From Anaerolineaceae bacterium (GTDB lineage Bacteria; Planctomycetota; Phycisphaerae; FEN-1346; JAACEH01), in NCBI GenBank assembly GCA_011682595.1, contig JAACEH010000155.1, positions 1 to 5,118 on the forward strand: a stretch of DNA of 5,118 bases, written 5' to 3'. The notes beneath the pieces were generated by a model. The model was not told where the DNA came from and made no database searches. It saw only the letters and a program-made list of their open reading frames with translations. Below are positions 1 to 4,329 of this stretch, in pieces; position 1 is the first letter of the stretch; every line of letters starts with the position of its first letter. Made by a program: the position numbers and the translations under genes.

Positions 1-639
1 CGGCTTCGGCTGCTCAACATAGTATGCGTCCTTCGGCCACTTCAACACCAGCGAATCCTTCTCCTCGGCTGGCGCATCATAGAGATCGATCCGCTCCATG
101 CCCTCAATAGGGATCGGCACCGCGGTCGGCTTGCTTCGCCTTGCGCTCACGCTCTTGGTTGGCGGAGCGGTCTTTCCGGCCTGAATCTGTTGCGTGTCAA
201 AATGCCCGGCCCGCTCGTCTTCCTCATACCGCTCGAAGGCTACGTAGAGACCAATGCTCAGCCCCACGACGATCACGGCCAGGATGCTCAGCCAGACCCA
301 GACGATGGTGCGGCTGCGAACCGGCGCATTGTCCAGAAGGTGGTCCTGCGGCTGTTCGTCGAGACCCAGGTTGCGGGCAAACCGCGTCGTTGTCCCAGCC
401 GCCGGCGCCGGCCGGGCCATGGCCACGGGCTTGGCTTCGGGTTTGGGCTTCGGGGCCGGAGCGGGGCCGAACATCTGGGCAATCGCATCATCCTGGGCGT
501 CGGCGGGCTTTTTCTGTTGCGGCCCGCTGATCTTCATCCGCTGACCGCAGTGAGGACAGTGGACACTGGTGCCGATCTGGCGCTCCAGGACGCCGAAGGG
601 CTTGTTGCACTTCGGGCACTTGGCCTCGACGGGCGGCAT
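1..639 (-). CDS. zinc-ribbon, single-pass membrane protein (3' end beyond window)
   Basis: The minus-strand frame is open from an ATG at 639-637 to the window edge, giving 213 residues with no stop. A Shine-Dalgarno GAGG (648-645) lies five bases before the ATG. The N-terminus carries CPKC (C8, C11) and CPHC (C28, C31), two CxxC knuckles of a zinc ribbon that probably binds one structural Zn ion. Residues about 38-90 are a Pro/Ala/Lys-rich linker (APAPKPKPEAKP). A hydrophobic helix at about 111-135 is preceded by R108/R110 and followed by acidic residues, so the ribbon should be cytoplasmic and the C-terminal part outside. The remaining visible part (about 136-213) is polar, with no domain I recognise. 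This architecture is common in uncharacterised planctomycete and myxobacterial proteins; the function is unknown. The gene is divergent from the ubiB-like gene. The reading frame and ribbon are clear; the role is not. Confidence 0.85.
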   Translation of the reverse strand, partial: MPPVEAKCPKCNKPFGVLERQIGTSVHCPHCGQRMKISGPQQKKPADAQDDAIAQMFGPAPAPKPKPEAKPVAMARPAPAAGTTTRFARNLGLDEQPQDHLLDNAPVRSRTIVWVWLSILAVIVVGLSIGLYVAFERYEEDERAGHFDTQQIQAGKTAPPTKSVSARRSKPTAVPIPIEGMERIDLYDAPAEEKDSLVLKWPKDAYYVEQPKP

Positions 640-730
640 CGTTACCTCGCAAGAATGAGTTGTCAGTCTATTATGATATACGAAATGGGCGGGGATTTCT
701 TTTCCGAATTTCAGGAATTCCGGTCGCCTT

Positions 731-748
731 GGGTGGCCTGGGTGGCCC
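731..748. repeat. tandem 9-base repeat (GGGTGGCCT / GGGTGGCCC)
   Basis: Two adjacent copies differ only at the last base. The core GGGTGGCCTGGG (731-742) recurs exactly at 3563-3574, beside the repeat element downstream of the WYL-like gene, so it may be a dispersed genomic motif. No function can be read from it. Confidence 0.6.
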
Positions 749-794
749 TCCGGGAGCGCAAAAAAAAAGGAGGGACCCGAGCTCGCCGTTACCC

Positions 795-985
795 GGATCC
801 CCCAAGCCAGGCTGCCCGTCCTTATGGACGGTGACCCACAGCCTTGATAGAAAATATCGACAGAAAAGGCGGGGGCCATTAGCCTGATTCCCCGCTTTCT
901 CGGGGCATGAACAGTTTTTGCAGTTATCTGCGTCCGATAAAATCAGCCGGCCGCGCTACGCCGCCGGAGAGGCGGCGATTTTGCT
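795..985 (+). ncRNA. candidate structured RNA ending at a terminator-like hairpin
   Basis: Several pairings can be seen on the plus strand. CCGTCC (816-821) pairs with GGACGG (826-831) over a TTAT loop, inside AGGCTG (809-814) with CAGCCT (839-844). GATA (846-849) pairs with TATC (855-858). CCCCG (890-894) pairs with CGGGG (901-905). The same C run can instead pair with GCGGGG (869-874), so two of these are mutually exclusive. The stretch ends in the stem-loop at 959-977 followed by ATTTT. I do not recognise a known riboswitch or housekeeping RNA class. It could be a short independent RNA, a regulatory leader of the ubiB-like gene, or chance structure in GC-rich DNA. The 5' limit is approximate and no clear promoter is seen. 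Confidence 0.3.
959..982 (+). terminator. terminator-like stem-loop upstream of ubiB-like gene
   Basis: CGCCGCC (959-965) and GGCGGCG (971-977) form a perfect seven-base-pair stem with a five-base loop (GGAGA), followed by ATTTTG. The T tract is short (four), so strength is uncertain. It reads toward the ubiB-like gene but lies 86 bases before that gene's start, so it would end a transcript coming from the intergenic region, not one of the called genes. On the minus strand no T tract follows the stem. Confidence 0.45.
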
Positions 986-1008
986 GGTTTGGGTCGCCGC
1001 CATGCGAC

Positions 1009-1014
1009 TATAAT
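1009..1014 (+). promoter_or_regulatory. possible -10 box of ubiB-like gene
   Basis: An exact TATAAT lies 53 bases before the GTG start and just after the terminator-like hairpin, which would suit a promoter dedicated to the ubiB-like gene. No good -35 is present: the nearest candidates, TTGGGT (989-994) or TTTGGG (988-993), have spacers of 14-15 bases. The call rests on the -10 alone. Confidence 0.35.
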
Positions 1015-1067
1015 GCCTGCTGAGCAACCCCATCCGCGAAGAAGCGTTTCTTCTGGAGACTCTCAGG

Positions 1068-2801
1068 GTGAGCATCTTTTCGTTCGGACAGACGATCCGC
1101 TCCAGCCAGAGAATGGCGACCATCCTGACCGTGCTGGCCAAACACGGCTTCGGCCACCTGGTGGTCAGCCTGCGACTCGAGCGCTTCGTGCCCTTCCGCC
1201 AGAAACTGTCGGCGAAGTTCCCCTCACGAGGGACCACTGCCGACGACCTGGAGGGCATCGCCGGACGAGCGACCCGGGCGCTGGAAGATCTCGGGCCGAC
1301 CTTCATCAAGCTCGGCCAGTCGCTGGCCAGCCGCCCCGACCTGCTGCCGGCGGAGTTCCAGGCGGCCTTCCGCCGACTGCAGGACAAGGTGCGGCCGTTC
1401 CCTTTCGAGGAGGTCCGCCAGGTGCTGCACAGGGACCTGGACCGGCCGGCCGACAAACTGTTCAAATCCTTCGACGAGCAGCCTTTCGCCTGCGGCTCGA
1501 TCGGCCAGGCCCACCGGGCCGTCACCAGCGAGGGAACCGCCGTGGTCGTCAAGGTCAAGCGGCCGGGCATCGAGCGGACCATCATGAACGACGTGGCCCT
1601 GCTCAAAGCGCTGGCCCAACTGATCGAGAAACACATTCCCGAGTATCGCCCCTACCGGCCCGAGATGCTGGTCGACGAGTTCGCCCGGACCCTGCGGCGG
1701 GAACTCGATTTTCTTAACGAGGCCTCCGTAACCTCGCGCTTCCATGACGAGTTCGCCGACGATTCTAATATCCAGACGCCGGAAGTCTTCTGGGACCTCT
1801 GCTCGCACAACATCCTGACGCTGGAGAGGCTCGATGGGCTGACGGTCAGGCCCGACCTGGACTACGAGGCCGAAGGCCTGGACCGCAAGGCCCTGGCCCG
1901 GAATCTGCTCGACGCCTTCTTCAAACAGTTTTTCGAGATGGGCGTATTTCATGCCGACCCGCATCCCGGGAACCTGCTGGCCCAGAAACCCGGCCGCTGG
2001 GGCATCATCGACTTCGGTCAGGTCGGCCGCCTCGATGCGACCATGAGATCGCGGCTGGCCATGTGCCTGATAGCCGCCGTGGGCCGCGAACTGGAACTGG
2101 TGATCGACATCTTCGACGATCTCGGAGCCCTGCCGGAGACGCTCGATCACAGCCGCCTGAGAAGCGACCTGGCCTCGCTGATGGACAAGTACTACGGCAC
2201 GCCGATCAAGCGAATCAACATCACCAGCGTCTTCGAGGAATGCGTGACCATGGCCCGCGAGCACAGGATTATCCTGCCGCGGGATTTCGTCCTGCTGGGC
2301 AAGAGCCTGGCCATTATCGGCGGCGTCTCGCTGATGCTCGACCCCGACTGCGCGCCGGTCGAGATCATCAAGCCGAAACTGAACAAGCTGCTGCTGGAGA
2401 GGATTTCCCCGGGCCAGGTGACCCGCAACCTGGGAGTCAACGCCTACCACCTGGCGACCTTCATTCAGCAGGGCCCGCAGATGCTGCGGCGATTCCTGCG
2501 AAACGTCATGCGCGGCAAGATGCGGCTGATCTTCCGCCACGAGGGGCTCGACAATTTCATCAGCGAACTCGACCGCTCGACCAACCGCATCGCCTTCAGC
2601 GTCATCACCGCAGCCATCATCCTCGGCTCGAGCATCATCATGCAGGCCAGGATCGGCCCCAAGATCAGCCACCTGCCCTGGATCGGCACCTACCTGCCGT
2701 CGTTAAGCGACATCCCCCTGCTCGGCTTGATCGGCTTCATCGTGGCCGCCGTCAGCGGCACCTGGCTCCTGCTCTCCATCCTCCGCAGCGGCCGCCTCTG
2801 A
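1068..2801 (+). CDS. ubiB: AarF/UbiB/ABC1-family atypical protein kinase
   Basis: The 577-residue product has the full ABC1/UbiB kinase signature. KLGQ (81-84, within FIKLGQSLASRP) is the family's KxGQ motif. CGSIGQAH (142-149) is the nucleotide-binding loop, usually A-rich but here with C142 and G143. K162 (VVKVKRPG) is the expected ATP-contacting lysine and E218 (LNEA) its partner. HADPHPGN (295-302) is the catalytic loop and DFG (315-317) binds metal. Two hydrophobic helices at about 508-526 and 549-571 anchor the C-terminus in the membrane, as in E. coli UbiB, and the length is close to that family. UbiB proteins act as ATPases or kinases supporting quinone biosynthesis or lipid handling; the exact substrate is unsettled, and this host may use menaquinone, so ubiB here means family only. 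Start: GTG at 1068 with GGAG at 1055-1058; an in-frame stop at 1011 limits upstream choices. The gene stands alone. Confidence 0.93.
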   Translation: MSIFSFGQTIRSSQRMATILTVLAKHGFGHLVVSLRLERFVPFRQKLSAKFPSRGTTADDLEGIAGRATRALEDLGPTFIKLGQSLASRPDLLPAEFQAAFRRLQDKVRPFPFEEVRQVLHRDLDRPADKLFKSFDEQPFACGSIGQAHRAVTSEGTAVVVKVKRPGIERTIMNDVALLKALAQLIEKHIPEYRPYRPEMLVDEFARTLRRELDFLNEASVTSRFHDEFADDSNIQTPEVFWDLCSHNILTLERLDGLTVRPDLDYEAEGLDRKALARNLLDAFFKQFFEMGVFHADPHPGNLLAQKPGRWGIIDFGQVGRLDATMRSRLAMCLIAAVGRELELVIDIFDDLGALPETLDHSRLRSDLASLMDKYYGTPIKRINITSVFEECVTMAREHRIILPRDFVLLGKSLAIIGGVSLMLDPDCAPVEIIKPKLNKLLLERISPGQVTRNLGVNAYHLATFIQQGPQMLRRFLRNVMRGKMRLIFRHEGLDNFISELDRSTNRIAFSVITAAIILGSSIIMQARIGPKISHLPWIGTYLPSLSDIPLLGLIGFIVAAVSGTWLLLSILRSGRL

Positions 2802-2832
2802 CGCCGGGCCGCCGGGGGGTGTGACTTTGGAG

Positions 2833-2924
2833 GTTTCGGGAACGGAGCACTAAATAGGTGTTCACGGTTCGTGTGACAGCCGGCAGACTTTGTGGCATTC
2901 AATTTAGTGCTCCGTCCCTGAAAC
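2833..2924. repeat. 92-base element with imperfect terminal inverted repeats
   Basis: The left end (2833-2855) and the reverse complement of the right end (2902-2924) match at 21 of 23 bases, sharing the core ACGGAGCACTAAAT apart from an A/G difference just before it. The left end continues into AGGTGTTCACGG. Within it GAGCAC (2845-2850) can pair with GTGTTC (2858-2863; one G-T wobble) over a seven-base loop, giving a REP-like hairpin. The left 35 bases recur at 3527-3561. There is no transposase inside and I see no clear target duplication. It resembles the small palindromic elements mobilised by Y1 (REP-associated tyrosine) transposases elsewhere in a genome. It begins 31 bases after the ubiB-like stop and could also serve as that gene's transcription end. 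Confidence 0.75.
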
Positions 2925-2951
2925 TTATGATCACTGCATATTAGTTCGATT

Positions 2952-2979
2952 ATGACTGGTGGGCTTGCGGGATAGTCAT
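2952..2979. repeat. hairpin upstream of WYL-gene promoter
   Basis: ATGACT (2952-2957) and AGTCAT (2974-2979) are perfect inverted repeats with a 16-base loop, followed by TTTATTATTATT and then the TTGACA box. It could be a weak terminator of rightward transcription or an operator just upstream of the promoter; the long loop makes either uncertain. Confidence 0.3.
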
Positions 2980-2988
2980 TTATTATTA

Positions 2989-3018
2989 TTGACAGGCCAT
3001 TGTCCGGATTGTTACCAT
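2989..3018 (+). promoter_or_regulatory. candidate promoter of the WYL-like gene
   Basis: A perfect TTGACA (2989-2994), an 18-base spacer and TACCAT (3013-3018; four of six) preceded by TGT, an extended -10. The -10 lies within ACCATGGT (3014-3021), an eight-base palindrome that could be an operator. Transcription would start near 3025, leaving a leader of about 180 bases before the gene. Confidence 0.5.
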
Positions 3019-3024
3019 GGTGAT

Positions 3025-3194
3025 CATGTCACGAGTTGCCAGGATTGTCGTTTACGGGTGTCCCCGCCAGCCCATCCATGCCATGGCAACAATCGTCGGG
3101 GAGAAGGCGAATAACAGTTGCCTATCCCGGTTTGTTAGTTTTCCAGGTAGGCATGGGGATCATTGGTAACCCCACATAGCCAATAGTCTAGTGC
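3025..3194 (+). promoter_or_regulatory. long structured 5' leader of the WYL-like gene
   Basis: GGCAAC (3085-3090) can pair with GTTGCC on either side, at 3035-3040 (extended by A3041 with T3084, and by GGAT 3042-3045 with ATCC 3074-3077) or at 3117-3122, so two folds compete. CGGG (3055-3058) and CCCG (3063-3066) form a hairpin inside the first fold. TGCCTA (3119-3124) can pair with TAGGCA (3148-3153), a further alternative for the second GTTGCC. Nearer the gene, TGGGG (3154-3158) pairs with CCCCA (3170-3174), and the loop segment ATTGG (3162-3166) pairs with CCAAT (3180-3184), the geometry of an H-type pseudoknot ending about ten bases before the ribosome site. No known riboswitch consensus is recognised. 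All pairings were found by eye. Confidence 0.35.
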
Positions 3195-3201
3195 GAGGAG
3201 G
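3195..3201 (+). promoter_or_regulatory. strong ribosome binding site of the WYL-like gene
   Basis: GAGGAGG lies seven bases before the ATG at 3209. It decides the start: the earlier in-frame GTG at 3191 would sit on the ribosome site itself. Confidence 0.75.
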
Positions 3202-3208
3202 AAGAGTC

Positions 3209-3502
3209 ATGAATACTGCAATATGCACGGCAATCAGCAAAAGAGAAGTCATCAGTTTTGATTACGATGGCGGCAACAGGACAGTCGAGCCGCATTGCCA
3301 TGGCGTGAGTACTGCTGACAACGAGGTATTGCGCGGCTACCAAATCGCGGGCTCCAGCGCATCTGGCAACCCGATGGCCTGGAAGCTTTTCAAAGTTTCC
3401 CAAATGGGAACCATCAAGAACACTGGCCAAATATTTCAGCACAATCGCCCTGGGTATAATCCTAACGACGAGGGCATGTCAAAAGTTTGCTGCCACGTGT
3501 AA
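3209..3502 (+). CDS. small WYL-like domain protein, 97 residues
   Basis: The product resembles stand-alone WYL-type beta-barrel proteins: an N-terminal helix (NTAICTAISKR), then ISFDYDGGNRTVEPH (about 15-29), HGV and LRGYQIAGSSASG (41-53), then WKLFKVSQM (58-66), and a polar tail with two cysteines near the end (CCHV). The pattern 'AI..R..I.F.Y....R.VEPH..G.....LRGYQ..G.S.SG....WKLF' is one I associate with short proteins annotated as WYL-domain. WYL domains are Sm/SH3-like barrels that bind ligands or nucleic acid and usually sit behind a helix-turn-helix; no HTH is present here. The gene is alone between repeat copies, with a long leader and its own promoter. Base composition is near 50% GC in the stretch I counted, clearly below the ubiB-like gene. 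No partner gene indicates its role; assignment is by resemblance. Confidence 0.75.
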   Translation: MNTAICTAISKREVISFDYDGGNRTVEPHCHGVSTADNEVLRGYQIAGSSASGNPMAWKLFKVSQMGTIKNTGQIFQHNRPGYNPNDEGMSKVCCHV

Positions 3503-3506
3503 ACCG

Positions 3507-3519
3507 TATCGGCGCGGGA
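3507..3519 (+). repeat. 13-base direct repeat, copy 1 (TATCGGCGCGGGA)
   Basis: The same 13 bases recur at 3680-3692, bracketing the single repeat end and the dyads that follow. The copy starts five bases after the WYL-gene stop. In GC-rich DNA one such match in 5 kb could be chance, so its meaning is uncertain. Confidence 0.4.
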
Positions 3520-3531
3520 TTTCGGGATTTC
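3516..3531. repeat. tandem 8-base repeat GGGATTTC x2
   Basis: Two exact adjacent copies of GGGATTTC, the second running into the repeat end at 3527. It may reflect slippage or imprecise insertion at the element boundary. Confidence 0.55.
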
Positions 3532-3561
3532 GGGGACGGAGCACTCAATAGGTGTTCACGG
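3527..3561 (+). repeat. second copy of the left element end (35 bases)
   Basis: It matches 2833-2867 at 32 of 35 bases in the same orientation, including the GAGCAC...GTGTTC hairpin (3539-3544 with 3552-3557). No inverted partner like the one at 2902-2924 is seen downstream, so this is a solo end. With the first element it brackets the WYL-like gene and its leader. Confidence 0.75.
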
Positions 3562-3562
3562 C

Positions 3563-3578
3563 GGGTGGCCTGGGCCAC
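3563..3578. repeat. short dyad sharing the GGGTGGCCTGGG motif
   Basis: GTGGCC (3565-3570), TG, GGCCAC (3573-3578) form an inverted repeat directly after the element end. GGGTGGCCTGGG (3563-3574) is identical to 731-742. It could act as a hairpin in RNA or be part of a dispersed intergenic motif. Confidence 0.5.
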
Positions 3579-3679
3579 ACCGGCCGCAGTCCGTAGAATG
3601 GGCGCCCACCTTCGCCGAGGTTGGGGCGGACAGGCTTGCACCCTCGCGGTTCAATTGTAGGTGTTTTATTATGAGCCGC

Positions 3680-3692
3680 TATCGGCGCGGGA
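3680..3692 (+). repeat. 13-base direct repeat, copy 2 (TATCGGCGCGGGA)
   Basis: Identical to 3507-3519. The first bases overlap a small hairpin, GCCG (3675-3678) with CGGC (3683-3686). Confidence 0.4.
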
Positions 3693-3708
3693 GGCTGGCC
3701 GTCCGCGT

Positions 3709-3730
3709 GGGTGAACCGGCCGGTTCACCC
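3709..3730. repeat. perfect 22-base palindrome downstream of the small membrane gene
   Basis: The half-site GGGTGAACCGG (3709-3719) is followed directly by its exact reverse complement (3720-3730). It lies 54-75 bases past the stop of the leftward membrane-protein gene. There is no T tract on either side, so a classical intrinsic terminator is unlikely. It could be a processed 3' hairpin, a dimeric protein binding site, or a small genomic repeat. Confidence 0.6.
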
Positions 3731-3784
3731 GCCCTGTACGACCAGGATAAATTGTCGTCGGCGTCATTCGGCCGTTTTGGCGGG

Positions 3785-4075
3785 CTAAGCTTTGTTGGAC
3801 CGGCAGAAAAGCCGATACAGCCCGATGATGATCAGCGTTCCGACGAAGGCATCCGCGAAACCCAAGACCAGTCCGAGCAGGGCGCCCGTCCAACTGCCGG
3901 GGACGTAGCCCCAATAAATGCTGCCGAATACCTCGACCATTTTGCGGGCGTAATGGTCCGTGTAAATCGTTGCGACGCCGGATAAGAACATCGCCATGCC
4001 CCAGACGATCCCCAGCGCTGTGGCCAATGGCAGGGCCCGGATACGTCCGCTGTTACCGCTTTGTTCCATAGCCAT
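3785..4075 (-). CDS. small two-helix membrane protein, 'bacteriophage holin'-type annotation
   Basis: The product is 96 residues (start MAMEQ, stop TAG at 3787-3785). It has two hydrophobic helices, about 15-38 (LPLATALGIVWGMAMFLSGV) and about 61-90 (a glycine-rich segment with GALLGLVLGFADAFVG). The short loop between them contains YARKMVEVFGSIYWGYVPGS. Glycine-rich two-helix proteins of this size and pattern are commonly labelled 'bacteriophage holin' in planctomycete and other environmental genomes. No lysin, phage structural gene or integrase lies nearby, so a lytic role is doubtful; an ordinary inner-membrane protein is as likely. The start at 4075 is favoured over the longer frame from 4231 because AAGGAGA stands just upstream and the hydrophobic protein begins naturally there. 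It is divergent from trpB. The frame is convincing; the function is unknown. Confidence 0.75.
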   Translation of the reverse strand: MAMEQSGNSGRIRALPLATALGIVWGMAMFLSGVATIYTDHYARKMVEVFGSIYWGYVPGSWTGALLGLVLGFADAFVGTLIIIGLYRLFCRSNKA

Positions 4076-4080
4076 GTGAA

Positions 4081-4087
4081 TCTCCTT
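4081..4087 (-). promoter_or_regulatory. ribosome binding site setting the start at 4075
   Basis: Minus-strand AAAGGAGA leaves six bases between GGAG and the ATG at 4075. It supports the 96-residue product over the 148-residue frame starting at 4231 and over the inner ATG at 4069. Confidence 0.7.
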
Positions 4088-4115
4088 TACCCGATATTTT
4101 CCAGGCAGCTTCTGG

Positions 4116-4134
4116 CCCGGCGACCCTCGCCGGG
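4116..4134. repeat. perfect 8-bp hairpin in the leader of the small membrane gene
   Basis: CCCGGCGA (4116-4123) and TCGCCGGG (4127-4134) are exact inverted repeats with a three-base loop. If the leftward promoter below is right, this stem would lie within the first 25 or so bases of the transcript, where it could stabilise the 5' end or bind a regulator. No T tract follows on either strand. Confidence 0.5.
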
Positions 4135-4145
4135 TATCTGTCGCG

Positions 4146-4173
4146 ATTGTATCCACCTCCGTGCGCCGGGCAA
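4146..4173 (-). promoter_or_regulatory. candidate promoter of the small membrane gene
   Basis: On the minus strand TTGCCC (4173-4168), a 16-base spacer and TACAAT (4151-4146; five of six) make a plausible sigma-70-type promoter. Transcription would start near 4139, about 64 bases before the ATG. The segment falls inside the rejected long frame from 4231, which further favours the shorter gene. Confidence 0.45.
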
Positions 4174-4240
4174 GCTGAATCCGGGGGCCGGCCGAGGGGT
4201 CGCCATGAGCCAATAATCGCCGGCACGACAACGGTATCCC

Positions 4241-4265
4241 CCGGCCACCGCCGGCCGGCCCTTTT
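4241..4265 (+). terminator. weak terminator-like hairpin before the trpB promoter
   Basis: CCGGCC (4241-4246) pairs with GGCCGG (4253-4258) over ACCGCC, then CCC and TTTT (4262-4265). No called gene reads into it from the left on this strand, and the stem is a simple GC palindrome, so chance is likely. Confidence 0.2.
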
Positions 4266-4268
4266 CAC

Positions 4269-4297
4269 TTGACGGTTCGCCGGGGGGGTTTTAACCT
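4269..4297 (+). promoter_or_regulatory. candidate trpB promoter
   Basis: TTGACG (4269-4274; five of six), a 17-base spacer and TAACCT (4292-4297; three of six) stand 32 bases before the GTG. Transcription would start near 4304 with a leader of only about 26 bases. That leaves no room for a trp leader peptide or attenuator, so regulation, if any, would have to be at initiation. Confidence 0.45.
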
Positions 4298-4329
4298 AGC
4301 TCCTTTGAGGCACACAAGGAGCCATAGCC

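Larger units (their letters stand above)
640..1067. other. divergent intergenic region, no protein gene seen
   Basis: This stretch separates two divergent genes. It opens with an AT-rich part (661-720) that probably holds the promoter of the leftward zinc-ribbon gene (TATCAT on the minus strand, 678-673), but I see no convincing -35. GGAATTCC (714-721) is a short palindrome. A nine-base tandem repeat follows (731-748), then a run of nine A (760-768). From about 795 to 982 come several stem-loops, ending in a terminator-like hairpin. Open frames here lack plausible start signals or are antisense to the zinc-ribbon gene, so I call no protein. Confidence 0.6.

Noticed and set aside
190..834. 214-residue plus-strand frame (and the overlapping 141-530 and 254-544 frames)
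   Set aside because: Antisense to the zinc-ribbon gene, whose frame shows CxxC pairs, a membrane helix and a ribosome site. The plus-strand products are Arg/Pro/Gly-rich without domains, typical of GC-rich shadows.
780..960. Known riboswitch, tRNA, SRP, 6S or tmRNA in the ubiB upstream region
   Set aside because: I looked for cobalamin, c-di-GMP, fluoride, THF, glycine and tRNA T-arm consensus segments and found none that fit; only unclassified hairpins remain.
956..1636. 226-residue minus-strand frame at the start of the ubiB-like gene
   Set aside because: Ser/Arg-rich shadow opposite conserved ubiB codons; it also runs through the terminator-like hairpin.
1224..2672. 482-residue minus-strand frame
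   Set aside because: It lies wholly opposite the ubiB-like gene, whose kinase motifs are all intact; the antisense product has no recognisable motif.
2833..3561. CRISPR-like array from the recurring 35-mer
   Set aside because: Only two direct copies and one inverted partial copy, with unequal spacing and a gene between them; no array pattern and no cas gene.
3671..3985. 104-residue plus-strand frame opposite the small membrane gene
   Set aside because: No ribosome site, polar composition without domain, and it crosses the 22-base palindrome; the minus-strand product has two clear membrane helices and a good ribosome site.
4076..4231. N-terminal extension of the small membrane protein (start at 4231)
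   Set aside because: The extension is Arg-rich and unlike a natural N-terminus, it covers a promoter-like signal and hairpin, and a strong ribosome site stands just before 4075.
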